Assembly: GCF_000512895.1 (NCBI RefSeq)
Contig: NZ_CP007033.1
Span: forward strand, 2,405,001 to 2,469,000
Direction: 5' to 3'
Length of the DNA stretch: 64,000 bases
DNA from: Dehalobacter restrictus DSM 9455
GTDB lineage: Bacteria > Bacillota > Desulfitobacteriia > Desulfitobacteriales > Syntrophobotulaceae
Part shown: positions 53,279 through 62,587 of the stretch, piece by piece
How positions within the stretch are numbered: position 1 is the stretch's first letter
How the letters are laid out: every line of letters starts with the position of its first letter
Translations under genes and position numbers: made by a program
The notes under the pieces: generated by a model
What the model was told of the DNA's origin: nothing
Seen by the model: only the letters and a program-made list of their open reading frames with translations
Database searches by the model: none

Positions 53279-55300
53279 TCAGATGAACAACGAACCGAGC
53301 TGAAAGATCAGCACCGCCGCGATCCAGCCAATGATCAGTGAGTAGAGAACAGAAAACAGTGTCCATTTAACAGAATTAGTCTCCTTTTTAATTATTCCGA
53401 TTGTCGCTGCACAGGGTGAATAAAGTAGGGTCATTACCATAAAGGCATAGGCGGAGAGCGGCGTAAAATGCTGTGCTAAGACTGTTCCGAGCATTCCTTC
53501 GCCTGCCCCGTAAACCAACCCGAACGTCGCAATGATTGCTTCCTTGGCACCGATCCCGACAAGAAGTGCTACAGAAGCCTGCCAGCTGCCAAAACCAGCC
53601 GGGGATAATACAGGTGCGATGACTGCGCCTAATTTTCCAAGGAGACTTTCGGTACTGCCTGGTTCAACGCCGACTGGGAAAACAGAAAGTATCCAGATCA
53701 GAACGACGATCCCGAGGATCACAGTCCCTGCTTTTCTGACAAACGACTCCGTTTTTTCCCACATGTGCTGTATCAGGCTCTTCAGCGTTGGCAGACGATA
53801 AGGCGGAAGTTCCATAACAAAGTAGGATTTTTCCTGTTTGAACAGTGTTTCACTCAGGATTTTCCCCGCGGCAACAGCAACCATGATCCCTAAAAGGTAC
53901 AGTGAAAAAATGACCAATCCTGCCAACGGTATGATGCCGATCGTTTTGCCCCTGAAGAATGCCCCGGCAAACAGCGCATAGACTGGAAGCCTAGCACTGC
54001 AGGAAATAAACGGACTGATTAAAATGCCGATCATGCGGTCTTTCCGGCTGTCCAAGGTTCGGGTGGACATGATTCCGGCCACATTGCAGCCGCTGCCGAC
54101 AATCATTGCAACGGCCGTTTTTCCGTGCAGCCCGACAGCATTCATCAGCCGGTCCATAACATAGGCTGCCCTGGCCATATAACCGCTGTCTTCGAGAAAA
54201 GAAATCAAGAAATACATGGTAAACATCATCGGGACAAATACGAGTACAGAACCCACCCCGCCGATCAGGGCATCGCTGACAAAGGACTTGGCCAGGACCG
54301 GAGCGTTTACCAGCAAGCCGGAAACATACCGCCCCAGGATCCCGAAGGCGCTGTCCACATAGCCCCCAAGAACATTATTGCCGAGACCCATTGTGATTTG
54401 ATACAGCAAAAACATGATTACAAAGAACAAAGGAATCCCGATCCATTTATTTGTCACGACCCTGTCAATCATTTCTGTCAGATCTCTTTGCGGAGGCGTT
54501 TCCCTACGGACACAATCCTTAATGATTTGGCCGATAAAGATATAACGCTGGTCTGCCAGATAGATTCCGGGTTCAAGACCAAAACGGCTGGTTATTCTGT
54601 CTTTTTCCTTGTCAGCCAGTTTTTCCAGGGTAGGACAACCTGCTATTTGCGTTTGAGCAAAAGCCTCATCCTCCAGCAGCCTGACAGCCACCAAGTTCGC
54701 CGATTCTTTACCAGCAATACCTTCTTCGACCAGGGCCTCAGCCAAAGCTCCAGATTCCCGGTTCATCGTTTGCCAATAGTCTGGCTGGACGGGCCGGCCT
54801 GGTTTTACTTTCATTGCCGCTGAAGTCTCTAGCAGCTCCCAAATCCCTTTGTTCTTCGTTGCCACTGTAGTGACAACCGATACGCCAAGAGCATCTCTAA
54901 GTTTCGCTGTATTGATGAAAATATTCTTTTTCACTGCTTCATCTGTCATATTTAAAGCAATGATTACATTTGTATCCATCTCAATCAGCTGTAACGTGAA
55001 ATAAAGATTCCTCTCCAGATTTGCTGAGTCAATCACGTTCACAACAACATCGGGTTTTTCCTGCAAAATATAGTTTACCGCAACCATTTCATCTTCCGAA
55101 CTGGCGGAAAGACTATACGCCCCGGGTAAGTCAATTACGCTGATCTCATTCCCGTTGAAACTGACCGTACCTTCTTTTTTCTCAACGGTTACTCCCGGCC
55201 AATTGCCAACATGCTGCCTCGCGCCTGTCAACGCATTAAAAATGCTTGTTTTCCCGCAGTTTGGGTTTCCAACGAGAGCTATCGTAAAATTCTTTTCCAT
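53279..55300 (-). CDS. feoB: Ferrous iron transporter FeoB
   Basis: 673-residue FeoB, the GTP-driven Fe(II) importer. The G domain starts VGNPNCGKTSIFNALTG (G1), with DLPGAYSL (G3) and NMTDEA (G4). A helical spacer and the membrane part with two Gate motifs follow (GCNVAGIMSTRTL and SCSARLPVYALFAG). It is about 90 residues shorter than the E. coli protein but complete for the Firmicute type. The ATG has GGGGAAGG upstream. It sits between feoA and the feoC-like gene. Fe-S-rich hydrogenase, PceA and NrdG would depend on this supply. Confidence 0.96.
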   Translation of the reverse strand: MEKNFTIALVGNPNCGKTSIFNALTGARQHVGNWPGVTVEKKEGTVSFNGNEISVIDLPGAYSLSASSEDEMVAVNYILQEKPDVVVNVIDSANLERNLYFTLQLIEMDTNVIIALNMTDEAVKKNIFINTAKLRDALGVSVVTTVATKNKGIWELLETSAAMKVKPGRPVQPDYWQTMNRESGALAEALVEEGIAGKESANLVAVRLLEDEAFAQTQIAGCPTLEKLADKEKDRITSRFGLEPGIYLADQRYIFIGQIIKDCVRRETPPQRDLTEMIDRVVTNKWIGIPLFFVIMFLLYQITMGLGNNVLGGYVDSAFGILGRYVSGLLVNAPVLAKSFVSDALIGGVGSVLVFVPMMFTMYFLISFLEDSGYMARAAYVMDRLMNAVGLHGKTAVAMIVGSGCNVAGIMSTRTLDSRKDRMIGILISPFISCSARLPVYALFAGAFFRGKTIGIIPLAGLVIFSLYLLGIMVAVAAGKILSETLFKQEKSYFVMELPPYRLPTLKSLIQHMWEKTESFVRKAGTVILGIVVLIWILSVFPVGVEPGSTESLLGKLGAVIAPVLSPAGFGSWQASVALLVGIGAKEAIIATFGLVYGAGEGMLGTVLAQHFTPLSAYAFMVMTLLYSPCAATIGIIKKETNSVKWTLFSVLYSLIIGWIAAVLIFQLGSLFI

Positions 55301-55496
55301 CTGTTATCCTTCCCCTGAAACTCTTGCGATTAAGCATTTCGTACAATATTTGTTTCAATATTTATTGCTGTCTATTCCTGTTTTAACAAGGTATCATTTG
55401 CGGTGCTTATCATTCATAATCAAAGACTATATATGATAGTGATTATGGTTATCATTTAATGGCCAAAAGTAGGGAGGCAGATTGCTATTATCTGTT

Positions 55497-55736
55497 TCAA
55501 ATCTTCTCAACCTGAATTTTCCTGGCGTCGCTTTTACGGATAGCCAGATGATATCCTCTCAGATTAATCTTCATAGGGTCCCCCAACGGAGCTTGGCCGT
55601 CAACTTTAAATTCTGTCCCTTTGACCAGGCCCATATCTGTCAGTTTTTTTCTTAATACAGCATCCATGTGTATATTGACAATTCTGGCATTCGAGTTTAC
55701 GGGTATCTTGTCCATTGTAAGGAAGGTAGCGTCCAT
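55497..55736 (-). CDS. feoA: FeoA-type iron transport accessory protein
   Basis: 79-residue SH3-like FeoA domain: IVNIHMDAVLRKKLTDMGLV, then KGTEFKVDGQAPLGDPMKIN and GYHLAIRKSDARKI, the family layout. It probably binds FeoB and influences its GTPase. The ATG is preceded by AAGGAG. It is first in the feo operon, with nearly 200 bases to feoB, and has a Fur-box-like palindrome 60 bases upstream. Confidence 0.93.
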   Translation of the reverse strand: MDATFLTMDKIPVNSNARIVNIHMDAVLRKKLTDMGLVKGTEFKVDGQAPLGDPMKINLRGYHLAIRKSDARKIQVEKI

Positions 55737-55796
55737 TGCAGTCTCCTTATGAATTTTAACAATTTTATATTTTGTTCAAATTGTTATGACAATTTT

Positions 55797-55809
55797 GATA
55801 ATGATTATC
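55797..55809 (-). promoter_or_regulatory. Fur-box-like operator upstream of feoA
   Basis: GATAATGATTATC is a perfect 13-bp palindrome (central A) and matches the core of the Fur box GATAATGATTATC. It lies 61 bases upstream of the feoA start. A weaker relative (GATTATGGTTATCATT) occurs near 55440 in the feoA-feoB gap. Iron-dependent repression of feo is expected. Confidence 0.85.
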
Positions 55810-55990
55810 GAATTCATATTATTAATATAATGTTTATTGCTCAAAATGTCAATTCGTATCTTCCTATTCAAGTATTCAAGTATTGAGCTTTTTATCCTGA
55901 GCTTTTATTGAAATATGCCGGAATGAAATGCTATACTTAAATAACTCTTTTTTCAGGGAGTATTTAACTTTGCAGGAGGCTGATCTTCCT

Positions 55991-56377
55991 TTGAGTTATT
56001 CCGTCTATCTGGTGATTGGTTTAGGCGGTGCACTTGGAGCTATTGCCCGCTATGTGCTCTCCACCTGGATTTATCAAAAATATTTTTATACTTTTCCCTG
56101 GGGGACCTTCGTCGTCAATATGCTGGGGTGTTTTGTGCTGGGTATTGTCTATGTACTAGGAGTCGAAAATCTGGTGACCAGCCCGAATACCCGTTTATTT
56201 ATATCTGTGGGTTTTCTGGGTGCGTTTACAACCTTTTCTACGCTGAGCCTTGAAACCCTGAATCTTATTAAGAGCGGAGAGATTATTGTAGCTGTGCTGA
56301 ACGGTCTGGGAAGCATGCTCGTCGGACTGATTGCCGTCTGGCTTGGAATGAGCCTAACTCAGCTATTAATAAAATAA
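55991..56377 (+). CDS. crcB: Fluoride channel CrcB/FluC
   Basis: 128-residue fluoride exporter with four membrane segments. Family motifs: GLGGALGAIARYVLS, then WGTFVVNMLGCFVLG, then GFLGAFTTFSTLSLETL (with the Phe-box region). The start is taken as the TTG at 55991, preceded by AGGAGG at 10 bases; the longer frame from 55928 adds polar residues unlike the family. No fluoride riboswitch is seen upstream. It forms an operon with the DUF190 gene 15 bases downstream. Confidence 0.92.
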   Translation: MSYSVYLVIGLGGALGAIARYVLSTWIYQKYFYTFPWGTFVVNMLGCFVLGIVYVLGVENLVTSPNTRLFISVGFLGAFTTFSTLSLETLNLIKSGEIIVAVLNGLGSMLVGLIAVWLGMSLTQLLIK

Positions 56378-56391
56378 AGGAAGGGATCTCG

Positions 56392-56730
56392 ATGGTAAAA
56401 ATATCTGGTCAGGCTAGAAGAATCCGTATCTATATTGGAGAAGCCAGTAAATATAAAGGAGTATCCCTTTATCACACAATTGTCTTAAAGGCCAAAGAGC
56501 TGGGCCTGGCTGGTGCGACTGTCTTCAGGGGAATTGAAGGATTCGGCGCCAATACGAGAATAAAAACGTCAAGAATACTGGACCTTTCCAATGACCTTCC
56601 GATTGTTATTGAAGTGATAGACAGCGCCGAATATCTGCAGGACTTTCTGCTTTTTTTGGACGAGGTCGTGAACGAAGGATTAATAACCATAGAAGATTTG
56701 GAAGTAATGAAATATTTGCCAAAAAAATAA
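56392..56730 (+). CDS. DUF190 protein
   Basis: 112-residue protein of the DUF190 family (PII-like fold). Diagnostic parts are IRIYIGEASKYKGVSLYHTI, AKELGLAGATVFRGIEGFGAN and SNDLPIVIEVIDSAEYLQDF. DUF190 genes commonly follow crcB, and a regulatory or sensor role for the channel is suspected. The ATG is preceded by GGAAGGG. A symmetrical terminator follows. Confidence 0.92.
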   Translation: MVKISGQARRIRIYIGEASKYKGVSLYHTIVLKAKELGLAGATVFRGIEGFGANTRIKTSRILDLSNDLPIVIEVIDSAEYLQDFLLFLDEVVNEGLITIEDLEVMKYLPKK

Positions 56731-56751
56731 AGCCGTCTTAGCGGCTTTATT
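56726..56751. terminator. Bidirectional terminator between DUF190 gene and murI
   Basis: AATAAAGCCG and CGGCTTTATT pair over 10 bp around a 6-base loop, with A and T runs on both sides. It serves the convergent genes. Confidence 0.9.
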
Positions 56752-57514
56752 GATTTTGATCCAGCAGCAGGAGATACCGGGCATAACGGGATTCCGGCAG
56801 CTCTTTTCGGCCTGAAGAATAGAAAGTGACCTGACCATGACCGTCCTCAGCAAAAAGTTTTCTTTCAGTCAGGATTTTTTTCAGATAATTGACGGTTCCG
56901 GTACTTCCATCAACAATGTGCGTATCAGCAGGAAACAGTTCCTGCAGAATCCGCTTAAAATATGGAAAGTGTGTGCATCCTAAAACGACAGTACCATACT
57001 CGGTCAAATTATGAATGCCAAGTTTGCGATTCAGGTATTTCAGGATTTCATCTTTGTCAAAATAAAAATTCTCAGCATATTCAACAAGCTCCGGAAATGC
57101 TTTGCCATCTACAAGATGGTCCTGATCCAGTCTGGTGACCAGATTTTGATACTTTTCTTCGCGAAGTGTGAGCGGGGTGGCCATGACCAGTATTCTCTTG
57201 CAACCATTATTTTCGACAGCTGGTTTTACTGCCGGTTCCATGCCAAGGATTGGAAAATCATATCTTTGGCGAAGCTCATTGATGGCAATACTCGTCGCCG
57301 TATTGCAGGCGACTACCAGAACTTTTATCCCTTCAGCAGCCATGAAATCAACAGCATCCAAAACCAGTTTCAGAACTTCTTCCTTGCTTTTGGTCCCATA
57401 AGGCACATGATCAATATCCGCGTAATAAATAAAATCCTCCCGGGGCAGCTGCTTTATCGCTTCATGCAGTACGGTGATTCCACCGACCCCGGAGTCAAAG
57501 AAGCCTATGCGCAT
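56747..57514 (-). CDS. murI: Glutamate racemase
   Basis: 255-residue racemase that makes D-glutamate for peptidoglycan. The substrate loop FFDSGVGGITVLHEAIKQLP is at the start. The two catalytic cysteines are in VVACNTATS (about residue 70) and LGCTHFPYF (about residue 182). The ATG at 57514 is nine bases after GTGAG; an in-frame TTG at 57523 is less likely. It is a monocistronic core gene. Confidence 0.94.
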   Translation of the reverse strand: MRIGFFDSGVGGITVLHEAIKQLPREDFIYYADIDHVPYGTKSKEEVLKLVLDAVDFMAAEGIKVLVVACNTATSIAINELRQRYDFPILGMEPAVKPAVENNGCKRILVMATPLTLREEKYQNLVTRLDQDHLVDGKAFPELVEYAENFYFDKDEILKYLNRKLGIHNLTEYGTVVLGCTHFPYFKRILQELFPADTHIVDGSTGTVNYLKKILTERKLFAEDGHGQVTFYSSGRKELPESRYARYLLLLDQNQ

Positions 57515-57807
57515 TTTTTTCAACTCACAAACTTTGTTTTTTCTTAATAAATTATAACCTATATCTTGTTAATCTTACAAAGAATATTATCACCATTTTC
57601 ATCTTGTTTTTAAAAGGATTTGTTTAAAAATTTTTGTACAAAAAATATTCCAACTGTCTATAGAAAAAGCTAAAAAATATGTATAATAAACTAGTAACTT
57701 GAGAGAAAAAGGCTTAAAAATAATATTTGGTATAGGTGCAAGAAAATGAATATAAAACCTATCAATAAAAATTAAAATTATATGGTTTTAACAACCTGAC
57801 GAAAACG

Positions 57808-58560
57808 TTGAGTTTTAATTTCTATGATATCTGCTATGCTTTATCGCAGGATCAACATAAGAAATACATTGAGTACATTGATGAAGAATACAATGCCGAC
57901 AGGCTGGTTAAAATTCTGACTTCTGTCGCTGAGATCATTGAAGCCAATATTCTGAATATCGCCAATCAGGATTACGATCCTCAGGGTGCCAGTGTCACCA
58001 TGCTGGTCGCTGAAAATCAGATTATGGTCCGTGAACCGATGGAAATTCTTGAAAACGAAGCCCCGGGTCCTGATTCGCAGTCATTGGTCGGTCATCTGGA
58101 TAAAAGTCATATTACGGTGCATACGTATCCGGAAAACCACCCTGACAAGGGGATTAGTACGTTCCGGGCCGATATTGACGTCTCCACCTGCGGCCAGATT
58201 TCGCCGCTAAAGGCTTTAAACTACTTGATTACAAGTTTTGAACCGGATATTGCGATTATCGATTACCGTGTCCGGGGCTTTACACGGGATGTTAACGGCA
58301 GAAAATATTTTATTGATCATAAGATTAATTCCATTCAGAATTTTATTTCGGAAGAAACCAGAAACCGATATCAGCTGATCGATGTTAATGTCTATCAGGA
58401 TAATATTTTTCACACCAAGATGCTTTTAAGAGAGTTTGATCTTGATCATTATCTGTTCGGAGCTGAAAAAGAAGAGATATCCTCCAGCAAAAGAAGAAGG
58501 GTCAAACAAAGAATCAAACATGAGATGCAGGAGATTTTTTCCGGGAGAAATGTTTTCTAA
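57808..58560 (+). CDS. speD: S-adenosylmethionine decarboxylase (SpeD); 5' end anomalous
   Basis: At least 250 residues of a SpeD that decarboxylates S-adenosylmethionine for spermidine synthesis. The self-cleavage site that forms the pyruvoyl group is in [17 protein letters not shown] (Ser about 105). [20 protein letters not shown] and [20 protein letters not shown] follow. It is of the enterobacterial type. The TTG at 57808 has no good ribosome site. Codons 57769-57807, just upstream, encode [13 protein letters not shown], matching the expected N-terminus, but are preceded by a stop. The ATG at 57746 would reach them only after a -1 shift in an A-run. Confidence 0.85.
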   Translation: MSFNFYDICYALSQDQHKKYIEYIDEEYNADRLVKILTSVAEIIEANILNIANQDYDPQGASVTMLVAENQIMVREPMEILENEAPGPDSQSLVGHLDKSHITVHTYPENHPDKGISTFRADIDVSTCGQISPLKALNYLITSFEPDIAIIDYRVRGFTRDVNGRKYFIDHKINSIQNFISEETRNRYQLIDVNVYQDNIFHTKMLLREFDLDHYLFGAEKEEISSSKRRRVKQRIKHEMQEIFSGRNVF

Positions 58561-58577
58561 ATGCTTTATGAATCTTA

Positions 58578-58630
58578 GAAAAGGCGGTGTCGCAAACTAC
58601 GAAAAAAGTAGTTAGTCGACACCGTCTTTT
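58578..58630. terminator. Terminator between speD and leuA
   Basis: GGCGGTGTCG (58583-58592) and CGACACCGTC (58617-58626) form the outer stem, with an inner stem AACTAC/GTAGTT. A and T runs lie on both sides. It is bidirectional for the convergent genes. Confidence 0.9.
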
Positions 58631-58639
58631 CCTTGTCTG

Positions 58640-60133
58640 TTAGTTTAGTTTGGAGATGGCATCAGCATACGCATGGGCGCTGGCATCGATGACGTCGGTA
58701 CTTACTCCCTTGCCGACATAATAATTTCCGTCTGCAAAAATTTTAACAGTTGCATTCCCCAACGCCTCTTTACCGCGGCTTACAGATTTGATACTGTAAT
58801 CTTCGAGCCGGACTTCCTTACCGGTAATCCTATCAATTGCTTTAAACACCGCATCGACAGGACCGTTTCCGATCGCGGCATCGGTTATCTCCGTGCCCTG
58901 TATTTCCAGGGTAACAGCAGCGGTGGCCGACTGCTTCCCTGATGTAGCTACGGATATATTCTTGACCTTGATCCCGTTTTGCTCGGGTATGCCCGTTCCC
59001 ATCAGAACATGAAGATCTTCATCATAGATCTCCTGTTTCTTATCAGCCAACAATAAAAATTCTTCGTAAAGGGTATTCATCTGGCTATCTTCTGGCTTAT
59101 ATCCGAGTTCTTCCAGCCTGTGTTTCAGCGCATGCCTTCCTGATCTGGCACTCAGGACAATCTGGTTCCTCGGTACGCCGATGATCTCCGGATCAATAAT
59201 CTCATAGGTCTGTTTCTCTTTCAGGATACCATCTTGATGAATGCCGGAAGCATGCATGAACGCATTTGTCCCGACTATCGCCTTATGGCTCGGTACAGGA
59301 ACCCCTGTGATTGAGGAAACCAGTCTGCTGGTCGCGGCAATTTCCCGGGGGTTTACAGCCAAATCGATGCCGTAGCGATTTTTCTGGGTATACATCGCCA
59401 TAATGACTTCTTCCAAAGCAGTATTGCCGGCTCTTTCACCTATCCCGTTGATAGTGCCTTCCACTTGATCGGCCCCGGCCATAACCCCGGCTAGGGTGTT
59501 TGCTGTGGCCATTCCAAGATCATTATGACAATGGACACTTATTTTCACCCGGTCAATATTAGGGACATTCGTTTTGATATAGGAGACCAGTTCGCCGAAT
59601 TCCCAAGGAGTCGCGTATCCCACAGTGTCCGGGATATTTACGACTGTTGCTCCGGCTGCGATTACGCGCTCAAATATCTTAGCCAGAAAATCATAATCAC
59701 TCCGAAAAGCGTCTTCAGCATAAAACTCGACATCGTTCAGATATTTTTTGGCATGTCTGACAGCTTCTTCAGCCTTTTGGATCACCTGTTCCGGTTTTAG
59801 CCTGAGTTTTTTCTCCATATGAATCGGAGAAACGGCGATTCCGGTATGAATTCTAGGGTCCTCAGCTTCTTTGAGGGCCTCGGCACAAAGGTCAATATCT
59901 TTCTTCACACAACGGGTCAGTCCACACACTGTGATCCCCTTAACCTCCCTGCCAATGATTTTCACAGATTCGAAGTCCCCGGGAGATGAAGCTGGAAAGC
60001 CCGCCTCCAGAATGTCTACGCCGAGTGTAGCCAGCTGCTTGGCAATCTCCAACTTTTCCCGGACATTTAACGTGATCCCGAGAGATTGTTCACCATCCCT
60101 TAACGTGGTGTCAAACAAATATAATCTGCGCAT
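58640..60133 (-). CDS. leuA: 2-isopropylmalate synthase
   Basis: 497-residue enzyme joining acetyl-CoA and 2-oxoisovalerate, the first step of leucine synthesis. The catalytic barrel starts LYLFDTTLRDGEQSLGITLN, with metal ligands in SVHCHNDLGMATAN and the signature GERAGNTALEEVIMAM. The C-terminal leucine-sensing domain (from about residue 370, ending SAHAYADAISKLN) is intact, so feedback inhibition is likely. The ATG follows GAGGAGG. A T-box leader directly upstream controls it. No further leu genes follow in the window. Confidence 0.94.
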   Translation of the reverse strand: MRRLYLFDTTLRDGEQSLGITLNVREKLEIAKQLATLGVDILEAGFPASSPGDFESVKIIGREVKGITVCGLTRCVKKDIDLCAEALKEAEDPRIHTGIAVSPIHMEKKLRLKPEQVIQKAEEAVRHAKKYLNDVEFYAEDAFRSDYDFLAKIFERVIAAGATVVNIPDTVGYATPWEFGELVSYIKTNVPNIDRVKISVHCHNDLGMATANTLAGVMAGADQVEGTINGIGERAGNTALEEVIMAMYTQKNRYGIDLAVNPREIAATSRLVSSITGVPVPSHKAIVGTNAFMHASGIHQDGILKEKQTYEIIDPEIIGVPRNQIVLSARSGRHALKHRLEELGYKPEDSQMNTLYEEFLLLADKKQEIYDEDLHVLMGTGIPEQNGIKVKNISVATSGKQSATAAVTLEIQGTEITDAAIGNGPVDAVFKAIDRITGKEVRLEDYSIKSVSRGKEALGNATVKIFADGNYYVGKGVSTDVIDASAHAYADAISKLN

Positions 60134-60204
60134 TCTAATACCTCCTCATTATAGTTTGCCGCTCCCTGCCATTTGTTGAATCGCGTCATTCGTCCATTCT
60201 TGGA

Positions 60205-60490
60205 CGTCAAAAAGCCCTCGTCTCAATTAATGAGACGAAGGCCAATTCGCGGTACCACTCATGTTAACGGCACATGCCGTTCACTCTACAGGATGCGGGA
60301 AAACAGTGAAACCATCTTCCGATATCCCCTTCCTTTTAACGGTGGAAGACTCCGTCCGGTCCTACTGCCTGAATGGTTTCAGCCGGCAACTCAAGGGGGA
60401 GTTCAGTCTTTCGTCTTGACCGCTTTTCACCAGCCTGCGGCTCTCTGCACAAATACTCCGGACTTATTATTCCCTGTCATCATCTTTTCA
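60205..60490 (-). promoter_or_regulatory. T-box riboswitch controlling leuA
   Basis: On the minus strand the T-box motif TGGTACCGCG lies at 60257-60248. It is followed by a terminator stem (TGAGACGA/TCGTCTCA, 60239-60217) and a T-run. Stem I spans roughly 60485-60370. A CTC triplet near 60399 sits where the specifier is expected, which would read leucine tRNA and fits leuA; this placement is tentative. Uncharged tRNA would stabilise the antiterminator and permit expression. Confidence 0.9.
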
Positions 60491-60591
60491 TATATTTCTA
60501 TTCACTATATCAGTCCAATTACTTCTTTGTCAATACCTTTTGTTAATACCTTTATTCACCGAGACTGTGCATTCTCCACTCACATTTTTTT

Positions 60592-61233
60592 CTAACCGCC
60601 TAAAGTAATATCCTGCGTATTATACCACTTCAGAGCATCATAGAAATGCTCCTCCTTAAAATCAGGCCAGTAATCATCGAGTACATAGAAATCCGCATAA
60701 ACACTTTGTGCAGGCAGGAAACCGCTGAGTCGGCGTCTTCCTCCCCAGCGGATCAGCAAATCAACTCTGGAAATATCATTTGATTTTAACTCTTTAATAA
60801 CCTTTCTCTTATTCTTTTCGGCAGTACGAAGATTTCCCAGATCCCATTCCCAGCCGTAATTGACGAGAAAATTCACTCTAATGCCGCCTTTGCCGACTTT
60901 TGTCCGACGTGTATATGGCAGCAACGCCTTGGGGAACATCTTAGATTCTGTATCGCCAATCACTAACAAGGACACGTCCTCGCTCGCAATCATATCAATT
61001 GCATCGATGCAGGCCTGCACAAAAGCTTTCTTTTGAGTAGTTGGTCTTTTGGTATTATCCACTGTGAAGCCATAATAGGTCAGTTCTTTGACGCCGGCTT
61101 CCCTGCATAATTTCAAAAGTTTAAGTCCTGGATTCAGACCTTCCCGGTAGCCCATCTCCTTTGGTAACCCATTGTTATCTGCCCATCGCCGGTTGCCATC
61201 TGGAATAACCCCAATATGATTGGGAATTCTCAT
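60592..61233 (-). CDS. Cis-prenyltransferase (UppS-like), divergent
   Basis: 213-residue member of the undecaprenyl diphosphate synthase family. The N-terminal phosphate loop is IPNHIGVIPDGNRRWADNNG (family pattern H-x-IMDGNGRWA). The C-terminal RWGGRRRLSGFLPAQSVYADF and DYWPDF replace the usual IRTSGEQRLSNF... and WPDF. Loss of the TSGE-type element and the short length suggest a specialised prenyl chain length or product rather than the housekeeping UppS. The ATG has AGGAG. It is isolated, about 0.3 kb from its neighbours. Confidence 0.8.
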   Translation of the reverse strand: MRIPNHIGVIPDGNRRWADNNGLPKEMGYREGLNPGLKLLKLCREAGVKELTYYGFTVDNTKRPTTQKKAFVQACIDAIDMIASEDVSLLVIGDTESKMFPKALLPYTRRTKVGKGGIRVNFLVNYGWEWDLGNLRTAEKNKRKVIKELKSNDISRVDLLIRWGGRRRLSGFLPAQSVYADFYVLDDYWPDFKEEHFYDALKWYNTQDITLGG

Positions 61234-61438
61234 TTTGGATACTCCTTTACACCTATGCTGATAATGTTTGGTATTTTCTATGAATTTACCATTATTATTT
61301 CCGATTATCGTAAATTATTCCGGATTATTTTCAGCTAATAAAAAGAAAATTTTGCTGACGCCACGCCTTAACGTCAACCATAGCTACATTTAGATATATC
61401 AGAAAGTAGTATTTCTACTTTTTGGTATACTAAAATGA

Positions 61439-61468
61439 CTGAGCCACAAATTTCCATTATCGGCTCAG
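61439..61468 (-). terminator. Possible terminator of the CHAP gene
   Basis: CTGAGCC and GGCTCAG pair over 7 bp around a 16-base loop. On the minus strand a weak T-rich stretch (TCATTTTAG) follows. It lies 60 bases past the CHAP gene stop. Confidence 0.5.
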
Positions 61469-61529
61469 CCCTCATATTTTCCTGGCTTGTATGGTTTGAA
61501 AGTTCTCAAATCTTTGCTGATAGACAGGT

Positions 61530-62234
61530 TTACCTGCTGCTAACTCTGAGCCATCCGGCCGGTTCTCTGTCTCCGGATATCGTATAGGTACCATCTTTGT
61601 AAACAAGACTGTATTTTTCCCTGGGAACCTCTGAGTTCTGCTGAATGACTTCAATCCATTCGTCAGCCACTCCGCAGATAATTGCAACGTGACCGTAAGA
61701 CCCCTCATTGAAGACCAGCAGGTCTCCTTCCCGGGGTTTTTCATTCCCTCCGTTAACGTACTGAACAAGACCTCTCTGTTCATTCAGTTTTCCCTGTGCC
61801 AGCATCGGATTAAAGAAATATTTGGCGTTTCCAGCGCCGTCAGGCATCTCATGATGATAGATTTCATAATAGAATCGTTTTACAAATTCTACGCACTGCC
61901 ACTTGTAGCCGTAATAATAACCATCTTTACTATAACTTAAGCCGTGACTGGACATATAATCCGCGCCATTGGAATAGACTGCCACACCTTTGTATTCATC
62001 GATTTTCATACCGGCTGCAACGTCAGCCTGCCGGATGAGACGCGCAGTGTCCGCTGCTTCACTGGAATGATCAGCCGTTTGGGCACCGTAGCTTGAGTCT
62101 GTCTGAGAATGATCGAGTGCATTGCCGGAAACTATTTTGGATCCCGTTACGACTGCTAAGGCAAATACGATGATTAAGATGGCGAGCAACGGTGTCTTGT
62201 TTCGTCTGCGATAGTATCGTCTGGATTTCCTCAT
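61530..62234 (-). CDS. Membrane-anchored CHAP-domain protein
   Basis: 234-residue protein. A basic start (MRKSRRYYRRRNK) and a membrane anchor (TPLLAILIIVFALAVVTGS) are followed by a Ser/Thr-rich linker and a CHAP amidase/peptidase domain. The catalytic Cys is in GYKWQCVEFVKRFYYEIY, and the His in GSYGHVAIICGV. CHAP enzymes cleave peptidoglycan cross-links or glutathionylspermidine. The ATG at 62234 follows AAGGAG at 8 bases; an upstream start adds 13 polar residues. It probably acts on the cell wall. Confidence 0.87.
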   Translation of the reverse strand: MRKSRRYYRRRNKTPLLAILIIVFALAVVTGSKIVSGNALDHSQTDSSYGAQTADHSSEAADTARLIRQADVAAGMKIDEYKGVAVYSNGADYMSSHGLSYSKDGYYYGYKWQCVEFVKRFYYEIYHHEMPDGAGNAKYFFNPMLAQGKLNEQRGLVQYVNGGNEKPREGDLLVFNEGSYGHVAIICGVADEWIEVIQQNSEVPREKYSLVYKDGTYTISGDREPAGWLRVSSR

Positions 62235-62419
62235 CGGGTCTGCTCCTTCATGATGTGTTTTATACTCGTCCACATGAAATTATATATTTCTCTGCCTATT
62301 TAAGCAAGTCTAGCCCATAAAATGCTGATTGCAGAATGCTGTTGAAACAGCTCCAATAAAATATGGACAAAATCTGATTACAGAATAAATAAAATAAAAA
62401 TCAGGAAAAATAAATTAAT

Positions 62420-62447
62420 TTGAAAAAAAGTTTAAACGTATTATAAT
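62420..62447 (+). promoter_or_regulatory. Predicted promoter of typA
   Basis: TTGAAA (62420-62425) and TATAAT (62442-62447) with a 16-base spacer, 141 bases before the typA start. It gives a long untranslated leader. The rest of the 62274-62587 gap is AT-rich, with no recognised leader structure. Confidence 0.7.
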
Positions 62448-62587
62448 GTTAAAGGTTAAGTCCTCTTCACATGCAGGACGATTGGCAAGTATTACTTCTT
62501 TAAGATTTCGATATGCAAATACCAATATTCTTATTTATGTTCTTACTTGTTAAGGAGAAAGAATTAGATTACGACAGGAGAAATTGA

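Noticed and set aside
55901-55991. Fluoride riboswitch in front of crcB
   Set aside because: The conserved crcB-motif sequence is not recognisable in the short, AT-rich leader.
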